DNA of 64,000 bases from Euclidia mi (Eukaryota; Arthropoda; Insecta; Lepidoptera; Erebidae): positions 44,000,394-44,064,393 of the forward strand of contig OX123187.2 in NCBI GenBank assembly GCA_944739405.2, given 5' to 3'. The notes beneath the pieces were generated by a model. It saw only the letters and a program-made list of their open reading frames with translations, was not told where the DNA came from and did not search any database. Positions 41,770 through 54,700 of the stretch are shown here, piece by piece. Position 1 is the first letter of the stretch. The number at the start of each line of letters is the position of its first letter. Made by a program: the position numbers and the translations under genes.

Positions 41770-42200
41770 TATAATATAAAATATGACGCAGGGATGCGCA
41801 AATTCCAGTTAAATGAACCTAGTTGTTTTGTCCAATGCTATTCAAAAGGTTTTGACCTGCACGCAGCAGACGACCTCCGAGTACTTGAAACCTTATAAAA
41901 GACGAAATAAAGTTGTACCTAATTGTTGCGACATACTTCTACCTAAACCTTTGCGGATATGTAAGCGTGATGTTATGCTTCGTAATTATCAAGTATACAA
42001 CATTGTACAATAAAAAACAACAATACGTGCTCTCACTACATTTATTTATTTCCAAAACGTGATAAATGTAATTTCATTTACGGCACGTGCTTTCTTCGAA
42101 ACCCACCATATGTTGCGAAATAAATATATTGAAATGGCGATAAAATATCACTGTTTGTGTCTATATGGTCTATGATGATATGCGTGTTTGAATGTTGAAA

Positions 42201-42587
42201 TATACAGGGTGTCACAAGACCCATCACCAAGCCGAAGTCTACTCGTTGTGGACATCATGCCAAGTCGTACTAACCAAAAATAATACCTGGGAAGCGATTT
42301 TTTTTTTAAGTTTTCACATTTTTTAAACCGCAATTAAAAGCGCGCCTGAGCAATGCTCGAAATACCTACTTATCCAAGGGCATCTAAATAACATATTAGC
42401 GGGGTAAATGCATCGATTTTGTACCTAATTAGAAAAATTCCATACTAACTTTGAGCCTCAATATCTACTGAACCAGTAATTTTCCAGGTATGGTGCCGAA
42501 GTAAAAAATGTTCGTAGTGCAATCACACACGAAAACTGAAATTTTCGGATTTCAGTTTTCGTTAAGGGTCTTTTTACACCCTGTATA
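42201..42587. mobile_element. 387-bp MITE with TATACAGGGTGT ends
   Basis: Perfect 12-bp inverted ends TATACAGGGTGT (42201-42212) and ACACCCTGTATA (42576-42587). An internal hairpin CGAAAACTGAAA / TTTCAGTTTTCG lies at 42530-42561. No transposase is encoded. Confidence 0.75.
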
Positions 42588-45500
42588 TTATACTTACTCA
42601 TTGCTGTTAACGTGTGCAAATATAGATAATTATTGAAATAGGTGCATCGTTGCATACTATCGATATTATCATATTTACATCAATTCAATAAGGTCAAAAA
42701 ACAGGTTCATACTTTGCTGAATCAATAGAACGCCCCGGTCATAGAATAAAATAATGCTTGAACTGAAGACTGAAATCGTTATTTATGTTGATTGCGATTA
42801 TTTCTGTTAACAGTTCAATGTATTCGAACCAAGGAGGCAAATCACATCAACAGCATTATTTTCAAATTTATGGTTTGTTTAGAAATACCGGAGACGTAGT
42901 AACTATTTAGTAATCTGTGCCGGAGTGTTCGTTACATTCGTCTTTTATAATAAGATAGTTTTGTATATCCTATACCTGTGATTTATACCTCATGTGGTAG
43001 TTATGCACTTCAATATTGCCACTTTAAAAAGTGACCATCTAGTGCACTTCCATCTTTTCCTAAGTATGTTTTCTGTGCTGTATAATATACTCTCAGCATC
43101 TGTAAAGGGCATACATTTGACGCCAGTGGACAGGAATATTTCGTACATATTTACAAGAAACCTACGCAAGTATGTTAGAGCAAAAAACTTGCACTCAAAT
43201 ACGTGGGACCTAAGTATCTCTGTGAATAGTGGGTGTTATGTGGGTGTGATACTCCTCCGCCTTACCCTTTGGGAATATACAGCCGCGATACGATCTAAGT
43301 TGTTTTGCATAATTAGCAAACGAATGACTATATGATGCATTTGTATCATTACTTGCGTGTGCCTCTTGCCGTTTTGAAATGCTTAGCATTGACAATGAAC
43401 CTTCAGCGGCAGAATGCGACGTGATTAATCGTTGCTCATTCCTTTGTATTGATGGCCAGTAGAATCCGCCATCGTAATTACTTTAATTATTTCCGTAAAC
43501 GATCTCGCTATGCTGACTGCTGAGTTTGGTAATTCAGTCTTCGGTTACCATAGTAGTAATATAAAAATAGAGTTAATACATAACACAGATTTAAACCGTT
43601 CAAGTAAGTGGAAATGTCGCGTTGATTGACAGAAACATTCATTTGTTATATGTGTTGCTCATACCATATATCTGATGGGCTTCTTCTGTAATTGACGCGC
43701 AAAGCTCCTGAAAAACGAAAAATGAACCCAGTAAAAAAAATCTTTCTTTATAGATGCGACAAATCTTTGCTTAGTCCTAAATTATACCTGTATGAATATA
43801 ATCGAGTAGCGTATATAGTTCGGCAAGAGAACTTTGCCCAGGACCTCGCTACGTTCTGTGACATTGCTGACACAGATTAGATAAGATATGACGTTGCCAT
43901 GATGTACAAAGATAACGATAACGTTACCAGAGCCCTTTATTTTAAAATACTTCAATTTGTTTAAAGACTTAGCGTATTGTCAATAGTCACGAGATGCGGA
44001 AGGTAGCTAGATAGCAACCTAATTCAATAGCTTGGAGTTTTGAACTAATTTAGCTTTGCACTTTGACTGCAGCGTAGAAATTCAAATCTGATATTTTGCC
44101 GTCAGACCACAAAAATGTTACATACATAGTCTCACGGCTATATCCCCGAAGAGGTAATCAGCGGTATATTGCTACACCCACTTTACGCCAGATTTATAAT
44201 GTTAATTTAATACATTTCAACATGGCACACGTCATGTAATAATAAAATAAGTTACTTTAGCTCTGTTTATAAACTCATTATTATGCAACTTATACATTTG
44301 ATGCATATCGAGAAATTCTTAGGTCGTTTTATAAATATCCGCTGACCTATATGAGAGAATCCTGGTTTAATATAATTAGCTTTGCGCCGTATTGCATAAA
44401 CTCTTGGTGACATGGACACGCGGAATTAGTCAATTAATTTATTACCTATGCACATTTTCCAACATAAATATCTCTACATCTGGAATATTCTGGATCATTT
44501 CCACTTCGTTTTATTCTAATAATTTTATTTCTTGCAGTAGTGATCATAACCCTTGGTTATTATTTCCAATTTTTTCATTTACAAAATAATACCTTTTTCT
44601 GTCTCGATAGTTTGATTTTGGACCTTAGCGTGAAGAATAAATTAAATGTTTGTTTTCATAAGTTTGAAGGTTAAAGACCCAGTTTGACCACCCCTGGTAA
44701 GCGGAGACGGACGAACGGAGAAATTGGCCATAAATTTCGCAAAATAACACATAATACATTTGATTTCTGAACTTGCTTATCAACCGTCATTTTAATTATG
44801 TGTTTTGTAGCATTTACTAGAACCTGCTACGTACTTTAAGATACATATTGCTTTGTTGACGTGTTTCGAGGAACGCAGTTAGGTAATGAGTATGACGTCA
44901 TACTAGCAATTATAGTAGTAAGACAGGACAATTATAAAATACCTGCATTAGAAATGGTGACATTAAGTTACCGAAAGAGAATATTCTGCTGCTATATAAC
45001 TCTACCTCTTGATTTGCAAATATGATAATATCTTCATTATTGGGTATTACGAGGCCGAATTCATCGAATCAAAGTATTATATTACTAACAAACTTAGCAA
45101 ATGTCCTGTACCGACAGGCCACTTGCCAGTTGTACTTCTTCCAAATAATTGCTTTATTCTGGCTCATTTTCTTGTTCAGAATGTACCTACTTATAATTAT
45201 GTTGCCGACTTATTGTATATCTTTAGCGGTTGATTAAAATTCAGCTACAAGTAAACAAATGATTATATTTTAATAAATTCAAAGAAAGCATAACAACGTT
45301 GCTTGTATTTCTTCAAAAGTTTACATCATGGTCCGACGCTGTGCGTCCTTAGGGCCGCCTCGTGTTTCATCGAAACACGTGTTGAAGCGTTTTGTTTGTT
45401 TTCCATCGGCTGTACTGAAAATTGGATAACATCATAACACCCAGAGTTCGTGAAGCTTCTGGCCAACAATAGACCATTATTACCAACCTTCTTTAGCACC

Positions 45501-45725
45501 ATTCGTAGTGCTAGCTTTTATGATTTCGTCATGTTGATAAGGCAGTAGAGTGTTGTGCGCCTCATCTCTAAAATTTGTTTATCTGAACATTATGTTATTT
45601 TGGCTCTACTGACTAATGCCGTTCTAATCCTATGTATCCCACCTACGTAACAAGGTTCAGTAGTGGTGACTATTGTGACTAGGATAGATGCCCGTGGGAT
45701 TTTCTCTTTAACATAAACTATGTAG
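42588..45725. other. Intergenic, nothing recognised
   Basis: AT-rich, no coding-like frame. ORFs of up to 113 codons (near 42994-43335) match no family I know. Confidence 0.45.
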
Positions 45726-46036
45726 GTATCATCATCAGCCCTTTATACTGTCCCAATACTGGGCACGGACCTCTTCTCACTATGGGAAGGGTAAGGCCAT
45801 AGTCCACCACGCTGGCCAAGTGCGGGTTGGCAGACTTCACATGTCTTTCGAGAACATTATGGAGAACTCTCAGACATGCAGGTTTCCTCACGATGTTTTC
45901 CTTCACCGATTAGCAAGCGATAATTAACAATTTAATACGCACTTAACTTCGAAAAGTCATTGGTGCGTGCCGTGGATTCGAACCCGAGACCCGCTGCGTA
46001 CCAGTCTGTCGGTCTCTCCACTCAGCTATCGCTGCT
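45726..46036 (-). repeat. tRNA-derived SINE, full-length-looking
   Basis: On the minus strand: head GCAGCGATAGCTGAGTGGAG, B box GGGTTCGAATCC (45974-45985), body with 'CCGCACTTGGCCAGCGTGG' and 'GTGCCCAGTATTGGGACAG', ending in a GAT-type tail. It is the best preserved of the three tRNA-headed SINEs. Confidence 0.8.
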
Positions 46037-47630
46037 TTACTTATTTATTTAGGTCTATTGGAACTATTTTAAGACAAGTATATTGGAAGAGTTCTAACAG
46101 TAGGTATTGTAAAAAAGTATAGCCATGTACACAACAACTATTAATATTGTTAAAACAACAAAAACAAAATATTTACAAGTGAGTACGTCCGTGCTATCAG
46201 TTCTTGTAATACCTCCTGCCGCTTACGTAGGTATTTAACTACGCGGTTTATGAGCAATCGCTTAGAATACGCGTCAAACATTTCAATTATTATATCGAAT
46301 CACGCGACACAGGCGCGATTTGAACAGTTTTTGTTGGACAAATTTTATGTTAGTAAACAATTGTACAGATAACAGTAAATTTTCTTTTCGGTTCGTGCTA
46401 CGCGGCGTGGGTTTGTTTACTGAAGACAAATTTCCACGCACATGATAAATAGAGAGCGACCTCTATTCGTGAGATGTTTGACGGAACATGTTACGTAAAC
46501 TTGTTTACACTGAGCATCAACATAAACAAATGTGACCATAAACTTGATAAACGCACACATGCATACTGCGCGTATGAAATAGTTCGGATGATGACGTAAC
46601 GCTCGTGCGCGCTACCGGCTAACACTAAACGTGTCACGTTAAATGCCTCTCAGCTATTATGTTTATGTAAACCTTTTCACAGCTATATTTGTAAGAAAAA
46701 TCAATTTAGCGCCTTATGACGTAGGTATTAGAAACTGCTATACGTTGATGATAGAGTGATTGACATTTACACATTTACAATGCTCTATATATTTTTAAAT
46801 AGAGTTTAAGGTTGCTGTATTCGAAGTGTACTATCGGCGAATTGGGAGCAAAACATTTTGGCTTTTCTGTTTTACATTCAACTAGTTGAGAATTTACATA
46901 TTCGTACGTGTAAATTTTACACTTAGGTATATCCTTTTAGGGAAAGTAGATCTTGTGACACCATTAAACGGATATACCTACTTATGGTTATAAGGCAGAT
47001 GAAGCAACGCTATTTTAGTTTGTAAACTGAATATTTTACGACGTAGAAATACTGCTTTGGACACACTAATAATTGTTTCTTAACTATGAAAAGTTTAGTT
47101 GACGTCCTTGTACGCTAGATGGTGCCACAAGTGAGTTTAAGCATGCACTCTCGTGGAGCAAGTTCTTCGGCGATTCTAGGCCACAAATACAGTGATGACC
47201 CAATTTCTTCATTGGATGCAATTGTCTTAGTAAACAAAATAGAGCTTTGCATATACCTTTTTAAACGAGAAGACAACCGACAGTTATTAAGTGTCTTATT
47301 TAAAAGTTAATATCACCGGCCGGCGTATCAGTGATTTATAAACTTAATAAAGTGATTAAGTAAATAGAACGATTACGTTAGGAAACACATATCCTCCACA
47401 AAGTTTTACACCAAACTAGTATTGGAAACGCAACCTTTCATTTTTAAATTGTATCTAATGGTAATTATGTATGTACCTATTCATGTATGAGTAAATGTGT
47501 GTAAGCGTGTTGAGTAGTTAGAAGCGATTACGAAGTGTTGGCAATATTGATATCAATTATAAAATGTGTGCGTAGAGGTAGTCGGGTCACGTTAACAGCG
47601 CGCAGCGTTGCATAAGTGGGTGCATCTGCT
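46037..47630. other. Intergenic, upstream of the Glut4EF-like promoter
   Basis: AT-rich with no recognised repeat or ORF. GC content rises sharply after about 47630. Confidence 0.45.
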
Positions 47631-48035
47631 TGACATTTGAATCGACCCCGAATCCGAATAGAAACTGTGTCAGGTATGAGGCGGCGCGGCCACCGGCTCC
47701 GGGCGCGCGGCGACGGCGGCGGAGAGGTACCTACGTTGTGCAATCCCGTTAGCGCTCCACGTGCGAACCGAACCGGCGCGCCTCAATGTCGCCCGTGGGC
47801 GGCTGCCCTCCGCGTGCCGCCCGCCCGCCCGCTGAAAATAGCGAGTCCGCCCGAAGCCTAGCCGAGATTCGAGGGCGGCCGAGCGTCCGTCCAGCTCTCG
47901 CGCGCGGCCAATGACTCGGTCGTCTCGCTCGCGCGAACAGCTGAGTATCAAAACAAAGGAGCGAGACGGGCGGTCGCCGCTCCCGCTCGCCGGCCGGCCG
48001 GTGTCGCCGGTCGCAGCGCACCGCACGCACGCACG

Positions 48036-48070
48036 TCAGTTCGTGTTCGAACCGCGCTAGTTGAGGTCGT
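48036..48070 (+). promoter_or_regulatory. Core promoter: initiator TCAGT plus DPE GGTCGT
   Basis: Inr TCAGT lies at 48036-48040 with putative +1 A at 48038. Counting from it, +28 to +33 (48065-48070) is GGTCGT, matching the insect DPE consensus RGWYVT at the exact spacing. No TATA box is seen. This predicts a TATA-less, DPE-driven start and a 5' UTR of about 367 nt. Confidence 0.7.
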
Positions 48071-48152
48071 CCGCTGCGAGCTCGGTTGCGAACTTTACTA
48101 CCGCGAAAGGATTTTCCTTTGTCCCGATCCTCGAGGACCCTGCCCTCGTATT

Positions 48153-48296
48153 ATGTTTCTGCGTGAGAGCCGCGACCAGCCCCGGCCTACTGACGAGCCG
48201 GACCGTGCGCAGCGTGCCGAATCGCGTCGAAATACTGTCAATTTTCCAAAATTCTGTGACGGTTATCCCGCGAAACGCGTACGCCGGGCGATTTGA
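48153..48296 (+). other. Upstream ORF (47 codons) in the 5' leader
   Basis: The only ATG between the predicted start and the main ATG opens a 47-codon frame (MFLRESRDQPRP..., rich in Arg and Pro) ending at TGA 48294-48296, 108 nt before the main start. It could lower translation of the main ORF. Its peptide resembles nothing I know. Confidence 0.5.
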
Positions 48297-48404
48297 AATT
48301 TTTAAGTGAACATAGTGTGAAAGTAGAATTTTAGCGTGTGCCACCGGACAGTAGTGAACAGGCGAGTGATACATCCTAGGTGTAGAGCGAGGACTGACAG
48401 CGCC

Positions 48405-48779
48405 ATGTCCACCGGCAAGCGGTTAGCCAAGCGCTCCATCATCGGAACTCGTGTCGCCGCGCTCGGTGACGAGGGACTCTACTATTCGGGAATGATCCAG
48501 GCGGTGAAGACGCCGGCGCCGTTCCCGGAGAACAACAACTGCATCAACCTGACGCCGAACACGCGCTACACAGTGCGCTTCGACGGCGGCAAGATGACGC
48601 GCGAGTACCGCGACGCCGAGCTCATCGGGCCCGGCTTCCGCGGCATGACGGGCGTGCGGCTGCGGCCCGGCCAGCGCGTCTTCCTCACGCACAACGGGCG
48701 CGAGGTGCGCGCCGACGTGCTGCAACACGACTACGAGTCGGACGAGCTCACCGTGCAGATACACACACCCGCCGCTGAG
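48405..48779 (+). CDS. Glut4EF: Glut4EF-like coding exon 1
   Basis: ATG at 48405 (context CAGCGCCATGTCC) to GAG 48779, followed by donor GTAACT: 125 codons, phase 0. The frame upstream is open without a Met, and residues from MSTGKRLAKRS match the family start. Codons are strongly GC-rich. Key patches: LYYSGMIQAVKT, YTVRFDGGKMTREYRDAELI, LRPGQRVFLTHNGREVRADV, DELTVQIHTPAAE. Confidence 0.85.
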
Positions 48780-51700
48780 GTAACTTCCTAACACCTACAC
48801 TACAACCACCACATAACTCTACATTTTTATCACTGCGTTGAAGTCTTTTGGATAATCCTAGCAAAAGACATCAACGATCTAGTTATAATTCGCTACCAAT
48901 AAACTTTCTTCAAGTATACTTACCGCGTCCGCTCACATACCTGGGAATTGTTTTGTCCACATATAAAGAGGAATGGAAGATGGTGTAGAGGGTTACCGGC
49001 GCCTAGAAACGTTTATAAATATGCGTTTATTGAAGCGGTATTGTGGTGAAGTGTGCGTGAGGAGTGATCAGTAGTGGTGAAGGCAGCAGAGGGTGAGTGA
49101 TGGTCGTGTCCCGGCGGCGGGGGCGGTGCACCGAGCTATTGACCCCGCTCCACGTGCGACGCGCTCGTGCGCTCGATGCACCGGCCACCGAGCCCTAACA
49201 TACCGGTGAAACCTCCACACGAACATTACGATCCCGTCTAAGTCTCAATTTGACCTGGTCTTCACTTATCGGAACAATGTAACGACGGGCCCCTCATTAC
49301 TATATTATAAACAACGCTTATCTCCTAATTAGCTGGACAGGGCCCTGTGTCGTGTGACATATTTATTCATCATGATTTACTTATTCAAGCTATGACATCA
49401 TAATTTTAATATTGACGCTACCGTTTTATCAGCAGGAGTAGTTTCCCAGCAATTCAAGTGGTATTCCATATGTACAGATTTATAGAAATAGAAAAACCAA
49501 TTGTAACAGGATAAATCGTATCTAAACACTATATAAATAATACGTAGCGTACTGTCATTCAAACAATGACAGAGCTATTAAAAAGGCTTAACATCAAGGG
49601 CAAAGATAGTATTATCGATCATTTAAAATTCGGCAGCTCTGTCGAAGGTGACGGCGTTTATCGTTCAGTCATAAATATGTATTTGTATCGGTGTAGAGGC
49701 TCGAGATTAGATGGTTGAGCGCTAGGTCGCGGCACCGATACTGTTAATTGCCCGGTGGCGCGCACAAGCATCGCTAGATAAACAAAGAGGCACACGTGTC
49801 GCCGCCGAGTTACACTTGTTGAAATCACCGCGCGACGCCTCCGCCGCCCTCGGGGTAATGCGTAGCACGTATTTGGCGTCGGACGAAGCACGCATGGACT
49901 AAATTTTATAAAGCCAACACCGTTACGGCGGTATAACTGCGTACCGCGTAACAGGTAGCCAAAGATTACAATAATCACCTCCTCCGGCGCTCCGTGCTAG
50001 ATTAATGTAAGTACGTAGTTTTCCTTCGCGTAGCAGCGAGAGCCGGCGCGTGCGGCTCGCCGGCCGGCGTCCAATGCGTCATCGTACTCCTTATCGCCGA
50101 CCATAATTTGTATACAATATTATATTCATGTTTTATTTAGCCGCACGATAATTGGCCGGTTGGCCCAGCTCAATATTTTAATCTGACCGTCAATTTGTTT
50201 CTCAAGGCGCGATGAAGGTTCCACTGACATTACCATTGTTTTTATGCGTCAAAAATATCAAAGCATAAAAGATGGCCAACAAGATTACCTACTAAACTTA
50301 AATCCGTTTATCGAAGCCGAAATGAAATGTTAATGAGAATCGAGTTTTATGTCATAAAATAAAGCAAAATTACTCAACAAAGAATTTAGGGCGAGGTAAT
50401 AACGGAACCGTTCGCAGTAAAGCGACTAAAGTGATTGCTCACTAAATAATGTGTATGCACCAAATTAGATGCAAGCCCATCTTGTTTTCTTTATAAATTG
50501 TTTAGAGTAAGAAAGTAATGGCGTAGTGATAATATTATAGTAAAAGCAATAAGGAAGCTGGTGTTGCGCGGGCGCAGGCCTTGTGCCGTTGTGCGTAAAT
50601 AGTGACTACGTCACGCGATACTAGCGTGACGCGACGCCACCGCGCCGCCGACCCGCTGCGCACACACAAGCTAATTCATACAGATGATACTATGTTTACG
50701 AGAAATCATTTATACAAACACCTCTAAATAAGTGCGCCACGTTTTGAATGTCCCACTTAGGTTTACATACCATGCCCGAAAAATATCTTCTATTAATAGG
50801 TAATATGTTTTTTAGGGTAAGATATATTATTCAGTTACAAAAGTATATTTTACGTCTGTGAGTAGAGAGTAATAAACTCTATAATAATAAATATCTATTT
50901 ATCAATTTATATTGAATACGATTAAACAGAACAGCAGGGAGCATCTACACAAACAATCGCGACAACAAAGAACGTAAAGTAAACGGCGATACGCACTTGT
51001 TTACTAGTTCGAATGCCGGTGTATTGTGCCATTAATAATACCCATGTACCTATATCAAACACGTTTTTGCGTCACCGCACGCTAGATACAGCGGCGCACT
51101 TCATGAAAACAACTTGATAGATAACACGCGATCACTCACTTGTTTATTTTTTATATTATGTACCATATTTATTTAGTGGAAATGAAGGTAATACCTCACA
51201 TAAATAACAACCGGTTGCAAAATATGTTTCCCCGTTTGGAAACAATTATTATCTCTTCACCGAAGGATGGTATTCCCCCATGCCGCTCCGAGAACCCAAA
51301 CGTCACTCGATAATTCCAGTGTACATGTACCATAGTCGGACACTCGATCAAAACCTCTCTGACGCTGACTCACCGCAACATTTATGTTCGTAAACAACTA
51401 TTATTTTACCGGTATACCCGGACAGAGGGGAATTACGTAATCAACAAATAACTGCATATTAACTCATGTAACGCAGAATCGCATATTCTAATACATTTGC
51501 ACAAAGAGGCATTAATTTAATACTACAATACTAATACATAAGATGTTCGTTGTTACCTTAAAATAACATGCCGGTGCCAGCGTTACACGCTACTCGCCGG
51601 CAACTGTGGCGTCGTAACGTCAGGCAATAAGATATAAAAATAAAGAGTGCTCGGCTGAGAAATAGGGTCACCGGCAGGCCCGGAACCGAGTAACGGTATT

Positions 51701-54700
51701 CGTTACAAAATCGCGTCAAGAATTATGTTCACGTGCGCGCGGCGCCGACGATCATACCGTTAGCCGGTGGCGCTGGCGGCCCAGCACCGGCCAGCCTTAC
51801 CGCAGCCTCGGCCGCGCTAAGTAGAACACTCATTGCCGTTAATGTCCGATGCCATCATTGCATCGGCTCGATCGCCTTTCAATTCGACAAATCATCCGCT
51901 ATAATTCGTAAAGAGTAAAATCATAACAGAACACAGCATCTGAATTGATGCATGGAAATTACGCAATTGTATAAAATTCGATTTCCCCTGCATCGGTAAC
52001 CGGCAAAACGCCTTTCGTTTGTGGAGGTCGTAATCGCGCAGTGAGTGTTGTTGTGGCTGCCGGCCCACAGAGCCTCACGCACACGCCGCTCGGCGGACGA
52101 GCCTCGCCGCGCGGCGTCGCTACACTCGCCGGCCGCTGCGAGTGTGAAAGTGCCTCGCACCTGCATTGTCCAAGCACAGCGACAGTTTCAGATTCACTTT
52201 AGCTCTACTACGAGCTACATAAACAATAGCAACACCCATGACATCACTTTGCTTCAAAACTCATTCTACTCTACGAAGCCTCATTTTATACATAATTCTG
52301 CGGCAGTTATAAATTGATGTGGGTAATTCAGGTCATGTTTATACAAAGCATATTTAGCAATCAAAAATTACAAATAATCAAGACCTATCGAACGCTTTGC
52401 CATTTGTTAAATTTGTTTGATTATCTCCGATTTCAATAGTATGCTACCCAATAATATCTGTATGTGAGATGCACTTCACTGCTTGTGAGCGGCATTTACA
52501 TTATCATAAAGTTGCATGTGGTATTGTTAAAAATTGTATATATCAAACTATAGCGCGTGTTCAAACAATATAAAGCATCGTGTGGCAGTGGCGGCCGCTC
52601 GCGGCAGCGCACAGTAATAACTTGCCAACTTTGTAATTAATATCACATAACTAACATAGCAGCGAAAGTAGTTGCGATTCAATAGTGAATTATAAATGCA
52701 TTTTCCAGATTTTCCAGTCCAGTTAAGATTTTTTTCGATGGAACGAAGACACTTACGCTCATGGCGCTTAGCGTTGCGTGGAGCGGTCGCGTGCTTCGCG
52801 TAAATTTCACTCAATTGTACTCTGTTTATGTTATCCTAATGCGACACATTTGTTATTTGATTGTCTATTATTATAAAACTAGTCATTACATGTATTAAGT
52901 ACGTTGAATGAGATCAAACCTCTTTCGTAAAAAGACTCAATCGACTGACTCTACATTTAGAAGGGCATGTAAGGACGGATATCCAGGCAGAAACTGTTGC
53001 AGAGTTTCTCCTCAATCAATTTCCAGCCACCTAGAGTTTTTATGGACGCAACCGGCGACAAGTAAATAGGCCTTGATGCAGAAACCATGGGAAAAGAAAT
53101 CTCCCCGCCCACAGGCGCGCGGCGCTGCGCACCATGCGTAATGAACCGCTGCAGATGTGGTGATTGTTACTGTGGTGTATCTTACGTCATGCTAACCATA
53201 TCGCACTTTACATTACAATAATCGTATTATTCACGTAACGTTCATCATACGTAGTATGTGACATTTTTCACTTGCTACATACGACAAACGTAATGTATCA
53301 TATTGTTGTAACAAAGACATTCACACGGACTTCAGCATAGTATGTTTACTATGTCGTATGGCTACGTGTTTGTTAAATTTCGCGGTTGTAGCAATAGCTC
53401 GTGACACGGTTTCTATATAAATCAAGGTTGATAAGATAGAACTGATAGAGATTTGTTGGTACAAGAAGTGCTCGAGGCAGATAACTCAGAGTGGAGGTGA
53501 CTGTGTAGGCCTCGTTTCTACTATTATTTTTACGCATAACGCACCTTTTCTGACAATTAATTCAACTGCCACTATAACAGCAACAAAGTGCTGCTTTTGA
53601 TACACAATATCAGTTGCCTTAGGTAGGCTCTACATTTATTTGGGGAAAATAGATTAAAGTAATTGTAATTGAATGAGATAACTCGTACCTAAGTTACTGA
53701 TGAGTTCGAAACCTGCGTTAAAAAGAAGTGGACACGATGTGGACACGGCCTGTAGAAACACTGAGAATACATCGTTACAATACACCATTTTCCTGTCGAG
53801 CCACAGCAAATCAAAGTAAGATTGAAATATTAACAAAGTTTTTAACACAACAAAAATTGGCACCAACGCAACGTAGTAACCGCAGATCTCTCGACTAATT
53901 ATTTGTTTTTATGTCAAACGCGATAATATTGACATGAAACGCAAATGTCAACAAAACCGACACTGTAAGTGTAGGTATGTTACAAATGTTTCGTAACATC
54001 TGATTAAATTATCCTGATCGGGTCAATGTTAACGAATAAAGAGGAAACTAGCAGGTTTTCCTTGTTAATATTTACACACAAAAGCGAAATTACATATATA
54101 TGAACAGCATAATTAATGAGTAGGTAAGCATTTCACGTAAACTAGTCTATCTCAATTCTGATGAATGAGATTCTTCGAATTTAGTAGTAGCTAAGTACGA
54201 CCTTGTTTTAATACCACAGCTCTACGTCATAAAACAATATAATGATTTAAAGGATCTTAAATATTACGGCTAAATTTAAATAACATTGAGGTATCTACGT
54301 AGGTAACGCTTTTGTTAAAACGCTTTCAGGAAATATTAAAAATAAGCATAAATTGTTTCTGTCATTTGAAACTATTTTTAAATGTAAACGATTTAAAGGC
54401 AGCTTTAATTAAAAGTAATCATATCCTTGACAAACAATAAACGGGCGTCACGACGCGACAGTTCCCCTGCTTGGTGATAAAATAGTTCAGCTAATGTATT
54501 CGACCCAAATACGACGCCGAAACAGAGATGATTGACCACTTAATGTTGTCACAAAACCGTTGCGAATTTAAATCGTATAGTAGAATATTTGTCAACGTTA
54601 TGGTTGTAAACAATCTACCTTTATACTGTTAACTTAATATTTAAAGGAAGTCTGATGAAATAAACTTTTAAAATACATTTGTGTCATATATTTTCTTTTA

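Larger units (their letters stand above)
47640..48800. other. CpG-rich promoter region and first coding exon
   Basis: Dense CpG ('GGCGCGGCCACCGGCTCCGG', 'GGCGACGGCGGCGGAGAGG', and on through coding exon 1) against an AT-rich background marks the 5' end of the next gene. Confidence 0.7.

Noticed and set aside
47637..48030. Long overlapping ORFs on both strands in the CpG-rich promoter
   Set aside because: GC-rich DNA has few stop codons; the frames are Arg/Pro/Ala-rich with no homology and overlap each other.
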